DNA of 64,000 bases, taken from positions 62,001-126,000 of the forward strand of contig CANGME010000007.1 of the NCBI GenBank assembly GCA_947455145.1, written 5' to 3'. Both the position numbers and the translations under genes were made by a program. Origin of the DNA: Comamonadaceae bacterium. GTDB lineage: Bacteria > Pseudomonadota > Gammaproteobacteria > Burkholderiales > Burkholderiaceae_C. Position 1 is the stretch's first letter, and each line of letters begins with the position of its first letter. Positions 37,776-47,111 of this stretch are shown piece after piece. The notes below the pieces were generated by a model. That model did not search any database and was not told the DNA's origin. It saw nothing but the letters and a program-made list of their open reading frames with translations.

Positions 37776-39047
37776 TTACAGAGCAGAAAGGATTGCTTGG
37801 CTCAGCTCGGTAATGAACCCGTGCACATTGCCGGGCGCGCCATAGCCGGGCTCGGACTGCCAGCCAGGAAAGTTTTGACCGGGAATGATGGCCAATGGGT
37901 TCGCTTGCGGTCCAAAAATGGATTTGTAGCGACTGATGACGGTGTACCCCAGGACTTCTGCATTGTCGTAAATGATTTTGTTACGCGCATTCCAGCCAGG
38001 CACCTGCGATGCGATCGTGGCACCGATGTCAATCCAATAGTATTTGGCCTGTGGGGCCAACGCCTTAAGGGCCTTCATCAGGATCTGCTGGCTTTGTGCA
38101 AACGAGGCCTCAAGCTGATTAGTACCCAGCGCCACGATGATGACTTTGGCATTGGCAATGTAGGCCTTGTCAATCTCCACGCTCTCCAACGCACTGCGAT
38201 TAATTTGCGACCCAGGCGTAGTGATGGAGCGACCACTGTCGTAGCTGAGTTTGACACTGCCGCCCAATTTTTGTTCGAGCTTGGCTTCGAATTGATCCAT
38301 GTGAAGCCCATAGACGACGGAGTCCCCCAGCACATAGCTAGACACGCCGTCCTGACGCACGCAGGCTGGCGATGGCGATGGCTCTGAGTTGGTCACAGCC
38401 TTCAGGATGGCCTTTGACAACTCGGTATAAAACCCATGTACATTGCCTGGCCCACCGTAACCATCCTCCGTTCCCCAGCCTGGATAGTTTTGCCCAGGGA
38501 TTATTTTCAAGGGGTCGGCACACGGGCCGAAGATGGCTTTATAGCGGCTGATCACCTGATATCCCAAGCGCGCAGCGTTGTCGTAAATAATTTTGTTGCG
38601 CAAGTTCCAGCCTGGCACCTGGATCGAAATAGTGGCTCCAATATCAACCCAAAAATATCGGGCTTCTGGGGCCACGGCTTTGAGCTTTTTCATCAGCTGT
38701 TGCTGACTGTCCTCGAATGAGGTCTCTAGCGGATTCATACCCAGGACGATCACAATGACGCTTGCCTGCGCGATAGTGGCTCGGTCTGCATCCACTGATT
38801 CGAAGGCTGTTTTTTTGATCTGGTTGCCGGGCGTGGTGATGGATCTGCCACCATCAAAACTGATGCGAGCAGGCCCACCCAAGGCCTGTTGTAACTTGCC
38901 CTCCAGACCATCGAGTTGCAGTCCGTAAGCGATGGAGTCACCCAGAATGTAGCTCGATGCTGGACTGGCTGAAAGTGCAGCCAGCGGAGCGAGCAATAAG
39001 AGCAAACTCGCGAAGAGCACGGAAGTGAGGTTGCTTGGTTTGAACAT
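37776..39047 (-). CDS. Secreted tandem SGNH-hydrolase protein
   Basis: A 423-residue exported protein: a signal peptide (to about residue 27) and two copies of one domain, about 32-222 and 237-423, sharing most residues. Each copy has the SGNH blocks: G-D-S nucleophile (Ser38 and Ser243), a GGRS/SGRS glycine block, G-x-N (LGMN and LGTN) and a terminal G-N-V-H-G-F (His204 and His409). Equivalent residues are exactly 205 apart, indicating an internal duplication. It likely removes acyl groups from a polysaccharide or lipid; the substrate is unknown. It heads the SGNH-epimerase-glcEF run. Confidence 0.85.
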   Translation of the reverse strand: MFKPSNLTSVLFASLLLLLAPLAALSASPASSYILGDSIAYGLQLDGLEGKLQQALGGPARISFDGGRSITTPGNQIKKTAFESVDADRATIAQASVIVIVLGMNPLETSFEDSQQQLMKKLKAVAPEARYFWVDIGATISIQVPGWNLRNKIIYDNAARLGYQVISRYKAIFGPCADPLKIIPGQNYPGWGTEDGYGGPGNVHGFYTELSKAILKAVTNSEPSPSPACVRQDGVSSYVLGDSVVYGLHMDQFEAKLEQKLGGSVKLSYDSGRSITTPGSQINRSALESVEIDKAYIANAKVIIVALGTNQLEASFAQSQQILMKALKALAPQAKYYWIDIGATIASQVPGWNARNKIIYDNAEVLGYTVISRYKSIFGPQANPLAIIPGQNFPGWQSEPGYGAPGNVHGFITELSQAILSAL

Positions 39048-39112
39048 GGTGTGGCGTAATTTTATCGTTGCCCGTCAAGAAAACCCATGAAGGCACTAGG
39101 CAAAGACCTCAT

Positions 39113-39150
39113 AAAAAAAACCCGCAAGTGCCGAAGCTGCTTGCGGGTTT
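39113..39150 (-). terminator. Intrinsic terminator after amtB
   Basis: On the minus strand, CCCGCAAG and CTTGCGGG form an eight-bp GC-rich stem (27-base hairpin, 39121-39147) followed by at least eight T residues. It lies 29 bases after the amtB stop. A second palindrome, CATGATCC-CTGC-GGATCATG at 39153-39172, sits between the stop codon and this hairpin. Confidence 0.88.
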
Positions 39151-39178
39151 GACATGATCCCTGCGGATCATGGGGTTT

Positions 39179-40732
39179 TTAAGAGTGGTACGCCGTCTCG
39201 CCGTGGTAGGCGATGTCCAGGCCTTCGCGCTCTTCGTCAGCGGTCACACGCAGACCAATCGTCAGGTCAACCAGCTTGTAGGCGACATAAGACACAACGC
39301 CCGACCAGACGACGGTGATGAACACGGCCTTGGCCTGTATCCACACCTGTGAGGCGATGGAGTAGTCAGCCTGCGCAACCATGCTGGCCGTGACCCAGTC
39401 ACCCACCAAGCTGGGGCCACCGAGAGCGGGCGAGTTGAACACGCCAGTCAGCAAAGCACCAACGATACCGCCGACACCGTGCACGCCGAAGACGTCGAGC
39501 GAGTCGTCTGCACCCAGCATCTTCTTGAGGCCATTGACACCCCACAGGCAGACGAAACCAGCCACCACACCGATCACCAGTGCGCCGCCCACACCCACAT
39601 TGCCAGCGGCAGGGGTGATGGCAACCAGACCGGCTACAGCACCTGAAGCAGCACCCAGCATGGACGCTTTGCCACGCATCAGCGCTTCACCCACACACCA
39701 AGCCAACACAGCAGCAGCCGTGGCTCCAAAGGTGTTGATGAAGGCCAGTGCGGCGAAGCCATTGGCTTCCAATGCCGAGCCAGCGTTAAAGCCAAACCAG
39801 CCCACCCACAACAGTGATGCACCAACCATGGTCATGGTCAGGCTGTGCGGGGCCATGGCTTCTTTGCCGTAGCCAATACGCTTGCCGAGCATGAAAGCAC
39901 CCACCAGGCCAGCGACAGCGGCGTTGATGTGCACCACAGTGCCGCCTGCGAAGTCGAGCGCACCCATCTGCCAGATGTAGCCTGCAGTGCTGTTGACCTT
40001 GTCAACCACTTCTTTGCTCAGGTAAGCATCAGGGCCGGCCCAGAACCACACCATGTGGGCAATGGGAGCGTAGCTGAAGGTGAACCACAGCACCATGAAG
40101 GCCAGCACAGCGGAGAACTTCATGCGCTCGGCAAACGCGCCCACGATCAGCGCGCCGGTGATGCCTGCGAAGGTGGCCTGGAAAGCGGCAAACACGATCT
40201 CAGGAATGACCACGCCCTTGCTGAAGGTCGCTGCATTAGCAAACGTGCCAGCGGCGTTATCCCAGATGCCCTTCATGAACAGTCGGTCAAAACCACCGAA
40301 GAAAGCCCCACCCTCGGTGAACGCCAAGCTGTAGCCATAAATGAACCACAGCACCACGATCAGCGAGAACGTGACCATGACCTGCATCAGCACAGACAGC
40401 ATGTTCTTGCTGCGCACCAAGCCGCCATAGAACAGCGCCAAGCCAGGGATGGCCATCAAGATGACCAACAGGGTGGAGACCATCATCCAGGCGGTGTCGC
40501 CTTTGTTGGGCACCAACACAGGGGCCGAAGCATCAGCCGCTGGAGCAGGTGCCGCAGCTGCGGCAGCGGGAGCAGCCACAGCAGCAGCCGCAGCAGGCGC
40601 TGCAGCTTCGGCCGGTTTGGCATCGGCAGGGGCAGACACAGCGGGCGCAGCAGCAGGAGCTTGGGCCATGGCAGCGGAGCCGCCGACCATGAAGCTCAAC
40701 CCCAGTGCGAGGGAAATCAATAATTTTTTCAT
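39179..40732 (-). CDS. amtB: Ammonium transporter
   Basis: A 517-residue ammonium channel with eleven membrane spans. It retains the conserved pore histidines (GTVVHINAAVAGLVGAF and FGVHGVGGIVGAL). After a signal peptide ending AAMAQ, the N-terminus has an unusual Ala/Pro-rich linker of about 55 residues before the first span (DTAWMMVSTLLVILM), longer than in enteric AmtB. glnK lies 20 bases upstream, so GlnK can block this channel as in the classical pair. A terminator closes the unit downstream. Confidence 0.96.
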   Translation of the reverse strand: MKKLLISLALGLSFMVGGSAAMAQAPAAAPAVSAPADAKPAEAAAPAAAAAVAAPAAAAAAPAPAADASAPVLVPNKGDTAWMMVSTLLVILMAIPGLALFYGGLVRSKNMLSVLMQVMVTFSLIVVLWFIYGYSLAFTEGGAFFGGFDRLFMKGIWDNAAGTFANAATFSKGVVIPEIVFAAFQATFAGITGALIVGAFAERMKFSAVLAFMVLWFTFSYAPIAHMVWFWAGPDAYLSKEVVDKVNSTAGYIWQMGALDFAGGTVVHINAAVAGLVGAFMLGKRIGYGKEAMAPHSLTMTMVGASLLWVGWFGFNAGSALEANGFAALAFINTFGATAAAVLAWCVGEALMRGKASMLGAASGAVAGLVAITPAAGNVGVGGALVIGVVAGFVCLWGVNGLKKMLGADDSLDVFGVHGVGGIVGALLTGVFNSPALGGPSLVGDWVTASMVAQADYSIASQVWIQAKAVFITVVWSGVVSYVAYKLVDLTIGLRVTADEEREGLDIAYHGETAYHS

Positions 40733-40752
40733 TGCTAAGTTCTCTTTTGGGG

Positions 40753-41121
<369 letters not shown>

Positions 41122-41964
41122 TTAGAAGCTGTATTTCACGCCAACAACGGCAGCGCTGCTGCCAAGGAAGCGATTCAAGTTGCCGTTGTTAGCGATGGGG
41201 GTTGTTTGATAGAACCCACGGTCTTTGGCATCGGTGCCCACAGCAGCCAAGGTGGCTGACCAACCATTGCCAAAGTCTTTGGCCAAGGTCAAAGCGTAGT
41301 CGGTGTAATTGGCAGCTGTGCCGTCTGTAACTGCAGCAACGCCCACACCACCAGCAATGTTCTGGTTCGGCACGGTTTGGCGACCTACGTGAGGGGTGAG
41401 TGTGTAGCCGTCACCCAGATCAAAGTTGGCGGCCAACTCCATGTAGCGACTGCCGTTGGAGTTCAGGTTACCCAGGAAATCACCCATGCTCTGCGAATAC
41501 TTGAACGACAGTACGCTGTATGACAGTCCGAAATAGATCTCGGTCGTGTCGGCTTTGGTGAAGCCGCCAGCTCCGGGAGTGCCTGCTGCACCAGAGTTGT
41601 TACCAGGGTACTGGTACGTGATCAGCCCCAGGTCATAGCCTAAACCGGGCATGATCTCGGCTTTGTAGCCGCCATACAGGTCAACTTCGTAGTCGCCTTG
41701 GGTTGCAGCGTTGAAATCCTTGACCCAGTTCACATTGCTGGCCCAAGCGCCCAGATACACACCATTTTTGTGTGCGAAATCAACGCCACCTTGAATGGCT
41801 GGCTTGCCGGAAGTCTGCTCAATGCCACGGAAACGGTACTGACTCACTGCACCCACGTTATAGGCCAATGTGTAATCAGGCACGGGAGCAGCGGCTTGTG
41901 CCATTGCGGCGGTGCTGGCGATCAGGGCCAGAGCGGCCAGAGCGGTTTTAGATTTCAGGTTCAT
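41122..41964 (-). CDS. TorF-family putative porin
   Basis: A 280-residue outer-membrane beta-barrel protein of the family often found before glnK-amtB in beta-proteobacteria. It has a signal peptide ending AAMAQ, then the family motif YNVGAVSQYRFRGIEQT, alternating beta strands (LGAWASNVNW, YEVDLYGGYKAE) and a C-terminal aromatic residue (VGVKYSF) for barrel assembly. The start at 41964 has a GGAG site; the frame open further upstream lies outside the leader. It is the first gene of the sigma-54-dependent nitrogen operon and may admit nitrogenous solutes. Confidence 0.92.
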   Translation of the reverse strand: MNLKSKTALAALALIASTAAMAQAAAPVPDYTLAYNVGAVSQYRFRGIEQTSGKPAIQGGVDFAHKNGVYLGAWASNVNWVKDFNAATQGDYEVDLYGGYKAEIMPGLGYDLGLITYQYPGNNSGAAGTPGAGGFTKADTTEIYFGLSYSVLSFKYSQSMGDFLGNLNSNGSRYMELAANFDLGDGYTLTPHVGRQTVPNQNIAGGVGVAAVTDGTAANYTDYALTLAKDFGNGWSATLAAVGTDAKDRGFYQTTPIANNGNLNRFLGSSAAVVGVKYSF

Positions 41965-42024
41965 TCGAAATACTCCAAGGTTCAAGTTAAAAAGAAAGCG
42001 TTTTGTGGAAGACACGGCAATACA

Positions 42025-42041
42025 TGCACAGACCGTGCCAA
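42025..42041 (-). promoter_or_regulatory. Sigma-54 promoter of torF-glnK-amtB
   Basis: The minus strand reads TTGGCACG-GTCT-GTGCA, matching the sigma-54 consensus TTGGCACG-N4-TTGCA except for one base, with the invariant GG and GC in correct spacing. It lies about 60 bases before the torF ATG. Nitrogen-regulated glnK-amtB operons are typically driven from such promoters. Confidence 0.82.
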
Positions 42042-42122
42042 TCGAAATTTTTTCAGATTTATGCAAAGTCATTCCCCAAAAGTAAGGGGCTTCGGCTAAT
42101 ATGTCTGTATAAATAAACAGTA

Positions 42123-42139
42123 TGCATCGTTGTGGTGCA
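42123..42139 (-). promoter_or_regulatory. NtrC-like enhancer site
   Basis: TGCATC-GTTGT-GGTGCA is an inverted pair with five-base spacing, one mismatch from the NtrC consensus TGCACC-N5-GGTGCA. It lies about 85-100 bases upstream of the sigma-54 promoter, a normal enhancer distance. Extra half sites (TGCACC at 42145 and 42167) follow, close to the comM start. Confidence 0.6.
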
Positions 42140-42190
42140 TCAAGTGCACCAATCACCGAAGAGTGATGCACCTTTTTGGAGGAATTTCCC

Positions 42191-43729
42191 ATGAGCCTTT
42201 CTTTGGTGCAAAGCCGAGCCCTACTCGGCCTGGACGCCGCCGCTGTCACCGTGGAGGTACATCTGGCCAACGGTCTGCCCAGCTTCACACTGGTGGGGCT
42301 GGCCGACGTGGAGGTGAAAGAGGCCCGTGAACGGGTGCGCTCCGCCATCCAAAACGCGGGGCTGGAGTTCCCCAACAACAAACGCATTACGGTCAACCTG
42401 GCCCCAGCCGACTTGCCCAAAGACTCGGGCCGGTTTGACTTACCCATTGCGCTGGGCATTCTGGCGGCCAGCGGGCAGATTGATACCGCCCGGCTAGCGG
42501 GTCATGAGTTTGCAGGTGAGCTCTCACTCTCCGGCGAGCTGCGGCCAGTGCGAGGTGCATTGGCCATGGCGCTGGCGCTGCACCAAGGCCACGTGCTCAC
42601 ACGATTGGTGTTGCCTCCCGGTAGTGCTGAAGAAGCGGCGCTCGTGCCCGACGCGCAGGTTTACCGGGCGCGACATTTGTTGGACGTGGTCCAACAGTTC
42701 TTGCCCGCCAGCTCAGATGCCGAACCGCTGCCCCCCAGCGAGGGCTGGTCGCGCATCGCCAGCACCCCGCCCAACACCCACGCCCACTACGACGACCTGA
42801 GCGATGTGAAGGGTCAGGCCGGGGCCAAACGCGCGCTAGAGATTGCCGCCGCGGGGGGCCACAGTCTGCTGCTCAGTGGCCCGCCGGGCTCGGGCAAGTC
42901 CATGCTGGCGCAGCGCTTTGCCGGGCTTCTGCCCGCCATGTCCACCTTGGAGGCCTTACAGAGTGCGGCCATCTCCAGCCTAGGCGGGCGCTTCGCCATG
43001 GCGCACTGGGGCCAGCGCCCCACCGCCAGCCCGCACCACACAGCCAGCGCAGTAGCTTTAGTGGGCGGAGGCTCACCACCCCGGCCTGGAGAAATTTCTT
43101 TGGCTCATCACGGCGTGCTTTTTTTAGACGAACTGCCCGAATTCCCCCGCTCAGCGCTTGAGGCCCTGCGCGAGCCACTGGAGACCGGCCACATCACCAT
43201 CTCACGCGCCGCACGGCGGGCCGAGTTTCCGGCCCGCTTCCAGCTGGTGGCCGCCATGAACCCCTGCCCCTGCGGCTACCTGGGCTCGGCCCAGCGCGCC
43301 TGCCGTTGCACGCCAGATCAAGTCAACCGCTACCAGGGACGCTTGAGCGGCCCGTTGCTAGACCGCATTGACCTGCACGTCAGCGTGTCGGCCCTGCCTG
43401 CGGATGAGCTTCTGCAAGCCACGCCGGGCGAGCCCACCGCCCACATCCGCGAGCGCTGCCACGCCGCTCGTGGCCGTGCGCTAGAGCGCCAGGGCAAAAC
43501 TAACCAAGCCCTGGCCGGGCAAGAGATTGACCAACATGCCGCGCTGGACGACGCTGCACTCAAGTTCCTCCACGTCGCCGCCACCCGTTTGGCCTGGTCA
43601 GCCCGTGGCACCCACCGCACGCTCAAAGTGGCCCGCACCATTGCTGACCTGGCCAGCTCGGCCCACATCACGATGGCGCATCTAGCCGAGGCCATGCAAT
43701 ACCGGCCAGTGGCGCGATCTGGGCTTTGA
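42191..43729 (+). CDS. comM: YifB/ComM family magnesium-chelatase-like ATPase
   Basis: A 512-residue AAA+ protein; ComM is a hexameric helicase that promotes branch migration during natural transformation. It has the N-terminal Lon-substrate-like domain (NGLPSFTLVGLADVEVKEAR), a P-loop GPPGSGKS near 230-237, Walker B LFLDELPEF near 310, the CPCGYLG cysteine motif and a C-terminal Mg-chelatase domain. A GGAGG site precedes the ATG at 42191. It is divergent from the nitrogen operon. Confidence 0.94.
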   Translation: MSLSLVQSRALLGLDAAAVTVEVHLANGLPSFTLVGLADVEVKEARERVRSAIQNAGLEFPNNKRITVNLAPADLPKDSGRFDLPIALGILAASGQIDTARLAGHEFAGELSLSGELRPVRGALAMALALHQGHVLTRLVLPPGSAEEAALVPDAQVYRARHLLDVVQQFLPASSDAEPLPPSEGWSRIASTPPNTHAHYDDLSDVKGQAGAKRALEIAAAGGHSLLLSGPPGSGKSMLAQRFAGLLPAMSTLEALQSAAISSLGGRFAMAHWGQRPTASPHHTASAVALVGGGSPPRPGEISLAHHGVLFLDELPEFPRSALEALREPLETGHITISRAARRAEFPARFQLVAAMNPCPCGYLGSAQRACRCTPDQVNRYQGRLSGPLLDRIDLHVSVSALPADELLQATPGEPTAHIRERCHAARGRALERQGKTNQALAGQEIDQHAALDDAALKFLHVAATRLAWSARGTHRTLKVARTIADLASSAHITMAHLAEAMQYRPVARSGL

Positions 43730-43845
43730 CTGGCTTTATTGGTCAAGGAAGTCCGCCTAGCTTGCTAAATATCAAGACATCTTGAATTCATCGTCCTACA
43801 GTGGGGTTGATTGAGAGCAGGGCAACTTCACGGAAGGGGAAGAGA

Positions 43846-44505
43846 ATGCGCAGGTTACTCATGGTGTTCTGGATGCTGATTTGCTCGGCATCCTCGGTTG
43901 TGGCTCAGGTCAGCGTGGGTGTCGGGGTCGCACTACCGGGGGTGAGCATTGGCATCAACCTGCCCGCGTATCCAGAACTGATGCCGATACCAGGCTACCC
44001 GGTTTACTACGCGCCGCGCCTGTCTGTGAACCTGTTTTTTTACGATGGCCTGTACTGGCTCTACCAAAACGACTACTGGTACGCGAGCTCTTGGTACAAC
44101 GGGCCTTGGGGGCTAGTCGAGCCCTACGCCGTACCGCTGTTCATCTTGCGCGTTCCAGTGCGCTACTACCGGTCACCTCCCGTGTATTTTCAAGGCTGGC
44201 GGCGTGATGCGCCACCCCGGTGGGACGAGCACTGGGGTCGTGAATGGCAACAGCAAAGGGGCGAATGGAACCAGTGGAAGCACGGCGCAGCACCCCCACC
44301 CGCCCCGCCGCCGGTTTACCAGCGGCGCTACCCTGAGCAGCGCTATCCACCAGTGGAGCAACAACAACAGCTTCACGACCGTAATTACCGCTATCAGCCG
44401 CGCGACCCCGACGTGCGGCAGAACATTCCTCAGCCAGGCCGCGAGCGTGGTGAAAAACGGGGTCAGGAGCGCGAGCAAGAACGCGGCCAGGGGCGTAACA
44501 AATAA
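43846..44505 (+). CDS. Secreted aromatic- and Gln/Arg-rich protein
   Basis: A 219-residue exported protein, not a named family. A signal peptide ends SSVVAQ. The mature part begins with a Gly/Val-rich stretch, then a Tyr/Trp-rich region (FFYDGLYWLYQNDYWYASSW) resembling proteins with YxWGxW-type repeats, and ends in a hydrophilic tail of Pro, Gln, Arg and Glu (ERGEKRGQEREQERGQGR). The start at 43846 follows an AAGGGGAAGAG site. It is likely periplasmic or surface associated; no function can be assigned. Confidence 0.8.
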   Translation: MRRLLMVFWMLICSASSVVAQVSVGVGVALPGVSIGINLPAYPELMPIPGYPVYYAPRLSVNLFFYDGLYWLYQNDYWYASSWYNGPWGLVEPYAVPLFILRVPVRYYRSPPVYFQGWRRDAPPRWDEHWGREWQQQRGEWNQWKHGAAPPPAPPPVYQRRYPEQRYPPVEQQQQLHDRNYRYQPRDPDVRQNIPQPGRERGEKRGQEREQERGQGRNK

Positions 44506-44538
44506 GGCGGCTTGAGAAACACGACCACAGCCATCCCG

Positions 44539-45747
44539 TCACTCCAAATGCATAAACGCATCGCGTCGTTTCAGCGCCTGCGCAAAGGCCCAGCCCATCA
44601 CAAACATCGCCGTACCGCTCAGAGTAATCACCCAGGCTGAGCCGATGCGGACCATCAGGGCAGCAGCCAGCAGCACGCCGACGGATTGCCCTGTAAACAA
44701 GGCCATGGCAAACAGCGACACCGCCGTGCCGCGAGCGGCCGGAGCCATTTGCGTGGCGTTGATTTGCATGGTGTTGTGAAACATGAAAAAACCAAAGCCA
44801 GCCAATGGGCTGGCTATTGCCGCAAGTAGCCAGTGCGGGGAGAAACCCAGCACCCCACATGACAGGGCGAGCAAGCCCACACCGCCGACCACCAGGCCCG
44901 GCTCACCCAAGCGCGCAATCATGTGCCGAGCTATCGCCATATAGCCCATTCCGCCCAAACCAAAAAGTGCCACGATGGCCCCTGCAGCGGACAAAGACAC
45001 GCCCAGCTCCTGGTGCAAATGCGAGGGCCAAATGGCCATCACCCCAAAGCCGACCGCGCCTTCAACCAAGGCCACCGTCAGCACGATACGAGACCAGCCG
45101 CCGGTCAAAATCATCAGCGCCTGCTTCACAAAACCGGGCCTCACTACGGGCTCGTCGTTAACGAGGGGCACTGCGCTGACTTGCTGACGTTGCCACTCCA
45201 GCCAGAGCAAAGTGCCGACGACGGCAAACAACAGCGCCATACCGACAAAAGCCCAGCGCCAGCCCACGAAGTCGGTGAACAAGCCACCCACCAATTGCCC
45301 GCCCGCAATGCCCAGCGTGGTGCCCAAGCCCACACGCGCCAGCGTGGCTTGGCGGTTCTCGTAGTCCACCACATCGCCAATCCAGGCCATTGACAGCGGG
45401 ATGATGGCCGCCGCACCCAGCGCCACCAAGACGCGCGCCATCAGCAACATGTTCAGGCTGGCTGCAAACACGGCCACTACGCTGCCCACGCTGCACCCCA
45501 AAGTGGCCAGTGCGACGATACGGAACTTGCCCTTGCGGTCACCCAGCGGGCCGTAAACCAGCTGTGACAGGCCATAAACCACTGCGAAAAAGGAGACCAC
45601 CTGCGCCGCCTGCGTGAGCGAGACCGAGAACTCGCGCGCCAGCTCGGGCAGCATGGCGTCACACACCCGCTGCGCCACCATGCTGGCAAAGGTGGCAAAG
45701 GACAAAAGTAAAACGGAGCGTTGCGTGGCGGCGGAGAGGTGGGTCAT
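44539..45747 (-). CDS. MFS transporter
   Basis: A 402-residue major facilitator with twelve predicted spans. The loop-2 motif appears as LVYGPLGDRKGKFRIV, and the mid-loop around residues 190-205 is hydrophilic. It resembles the Bcr/CflA and arabinose-efflux-like drug exporters. The ATG at 45747 is preferred to a TTG five codons upstream; neither has a clear Shine-Dalgarno sequence. It is divergent from a second MFS gene, with about 107 bases between the starts. The substrate is unknown. Confidence 0.87.
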   Translation of the reverse strand: MTHLSAATQRSVLLLSFATFASMVAQRVCDAMLPELAREFSVSLTQAAQVVSFFAVVYGLSQLVYGPLGDRKGKFRIVALATLGCSVGSVVAVFAASLNMLLMARVLVALGAAAIIPLSMAWIGDVVDYENRQATLARVGLGTTLGIAGGQLVGGLFTDFVGWRWAFVGMALLFAVVGTLLWLEWQRQQVSAVPLVNDEPVVRPGFVKQALMILTGGWSRIVLTVALVEGAVGFGVMAIWPSHLHQELGVSLSAAGAIVALFGLGGMGYMAIARHMIARLGEPGLVVGGVGLLALSCGVLGFSPHWLLAAIASPLAGFGFFMFHNTMQINATQMAPAARGTAVSLFAMALFTGQSVGVLLAAALMVRIGSAWVITLSGTAMFVMGWAFAQALKRRDAFMHLE

Positions 45748-45854
45748 GCGAATAGGGATCAATGAACAGGCGAATCGAGTGACGGCTCATCATAATCGGG
45801 GCATGTCTCACGACGCCTCACGCCAACACTCACGCAGCATCCACGGGCGACGCC

Positions 45855-47090
45855 ATGTCTGATTCAGCACCTCACTCTGCCGCGCGCTTGATTGGCTGGC
45901 TCTCGCTAGCGCAGCTCATCACTTGGGGTAGTGTCTTCTACACCTTTGCGCTGCTGATGGCACCCATCGAGCACGAGCTGGGCCTAAGCCGCGCCCAAGC
46001 GTCCCTGGGCTTCAGTCTGGCTTTGCTGGCCGAGGGGCTGCTGGCTTACCCGGTGGGGCGTTGGATTGACCGGGGCCATGAGCGCCTGGTGATGACGGGC
46101 GGCTCGCTCTTGGTCGGAGCGTGCCTGCTGCTGCACAGCGGGATCAGCAGTGCGCTGGGTTTTTACGCGGTGTGGCTCGGTTTGGGCGCGGGGCTGGCGG
46201 CCACGCTTTACCCGCCTGCGTTTGCAGTGTTGACCCGGCGTTACCCAAATAACTTTCGGCGCGCCATCATCACGTTGACGTTTCTGGGCGGGCTGGCCAG
46301 CACCGTCTTCATTCCCCTGTCGGCTTGGTTGATTGCTACGCTGGGCTGGCGACATGCGCTGTGGGTGTTGGCGGCGATGCATCTTTTTGTGTGCGCGCCG
46401 CTGCATGCCTGGCTTCTGCGCAATGCCCCCGCCGCAGTTCAATCAGCAGACAGTACAGCGAACCTTGAGACACCAGGCCACACCAAAGTGCCACGGACCG
46501 CGCTGGGGCAGCACCTGTGGAGCGCCCCTTTTGTGTTGATTGGCGCGTTCATCGTGCTGCTGATGGCGGCCACAGCGGCATTGCCCGCGCATTTGGTGAG
46601 CCTGCTGCGTGAAAACCAGTTGCCCGAGGCTTGGGTACTGACGACGGTTGCCAGCATCGGCGTGCTGCAAGTGCTGGGGCGGGCTTTGATGTATTTCTTT
46701 GAACACCATGTGAACTTGCACCAGGTCAACCGACTCGTCCCGACCTTGATCCCGCTGGGCTTGGCTGCGCTCTTGATGACACCGATGTTTCAAACCGCTC
46801 ATGCGTTCTTGGTGCTGCTGTTTGTGCTGTTGTATGGCATGGGCAACGGCATGCTCACCATCGTCAAGGGCACTGCGATTGCCGAGTATGTGAACCGTGA
46901 CCACGTAGCCACACTCAATGGCGCGCTCGGCCTGCCCACGGCGCTGGCACGCGCCTCCGCCCCGCTGCTGATGGGGCTGATGTGGAGCCCGCAAACGGGC
47001 TACACCACAGGTCTATGGCTTTTGTTGATTACCAGCTTGCTGGGTGTCGCAGCCCTGATGGCGGCGCAGCGCTTGTCAGATCGCCCTTAA
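45855..47090 (+). CDS. MFS transporter
   Basis: A 411-residue major facilitator with twelve spans. It begins with LIGWLSLAQLITWGSVFYTFALLM, typical of the oxalate/formate-antiporter-like group; the loop-2 motif is PVGRWIDRGHERLVM. The N- and C-terminal halves are separated by a hydrophilic segment (about residues 195-220). It is convergent with the glycine-zipper gene. The substrate is unknown. Confidence 0.87.
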   Translation: MSDSAPHSAARLIGWLSLAQLITWGSVFYTFALLMAPIEHELGLSRAQASLGFSLALLAEGLLAYPVGRWIDRGHERLVMTGGSLLVGACLLLHSGISSALGFYAVWLGLGAGLAATLYPPAFAVLTRRYPNNFRRAIITLTFLGGLASTVFIPLSAWLIATLGWRHALWVLAAMHLFVCAPLHAWLLRNAPAAVQSADSTANLETPGHTKVPRTALGQHLWSAPFVLIGAFIVLLMAATAALPAHLVSLLRENQLPEAWVLTTVASIGVLQVLGRALMYFFEHHVNLHQVNRLVPTLIPLGLAALLMTPMFQTAHAFLVLLFVLLYGMGNGMLTIVKGTAIAEYVNRDHVATLNGALGLPTALARASAPLLMGLMWSPQTGYTTGLWLLLITSLLGVAALMAAQRLSDRP

Positions 47091-47111
47091 GCGCAGCCCC
47101 TAGCAAGCAAG

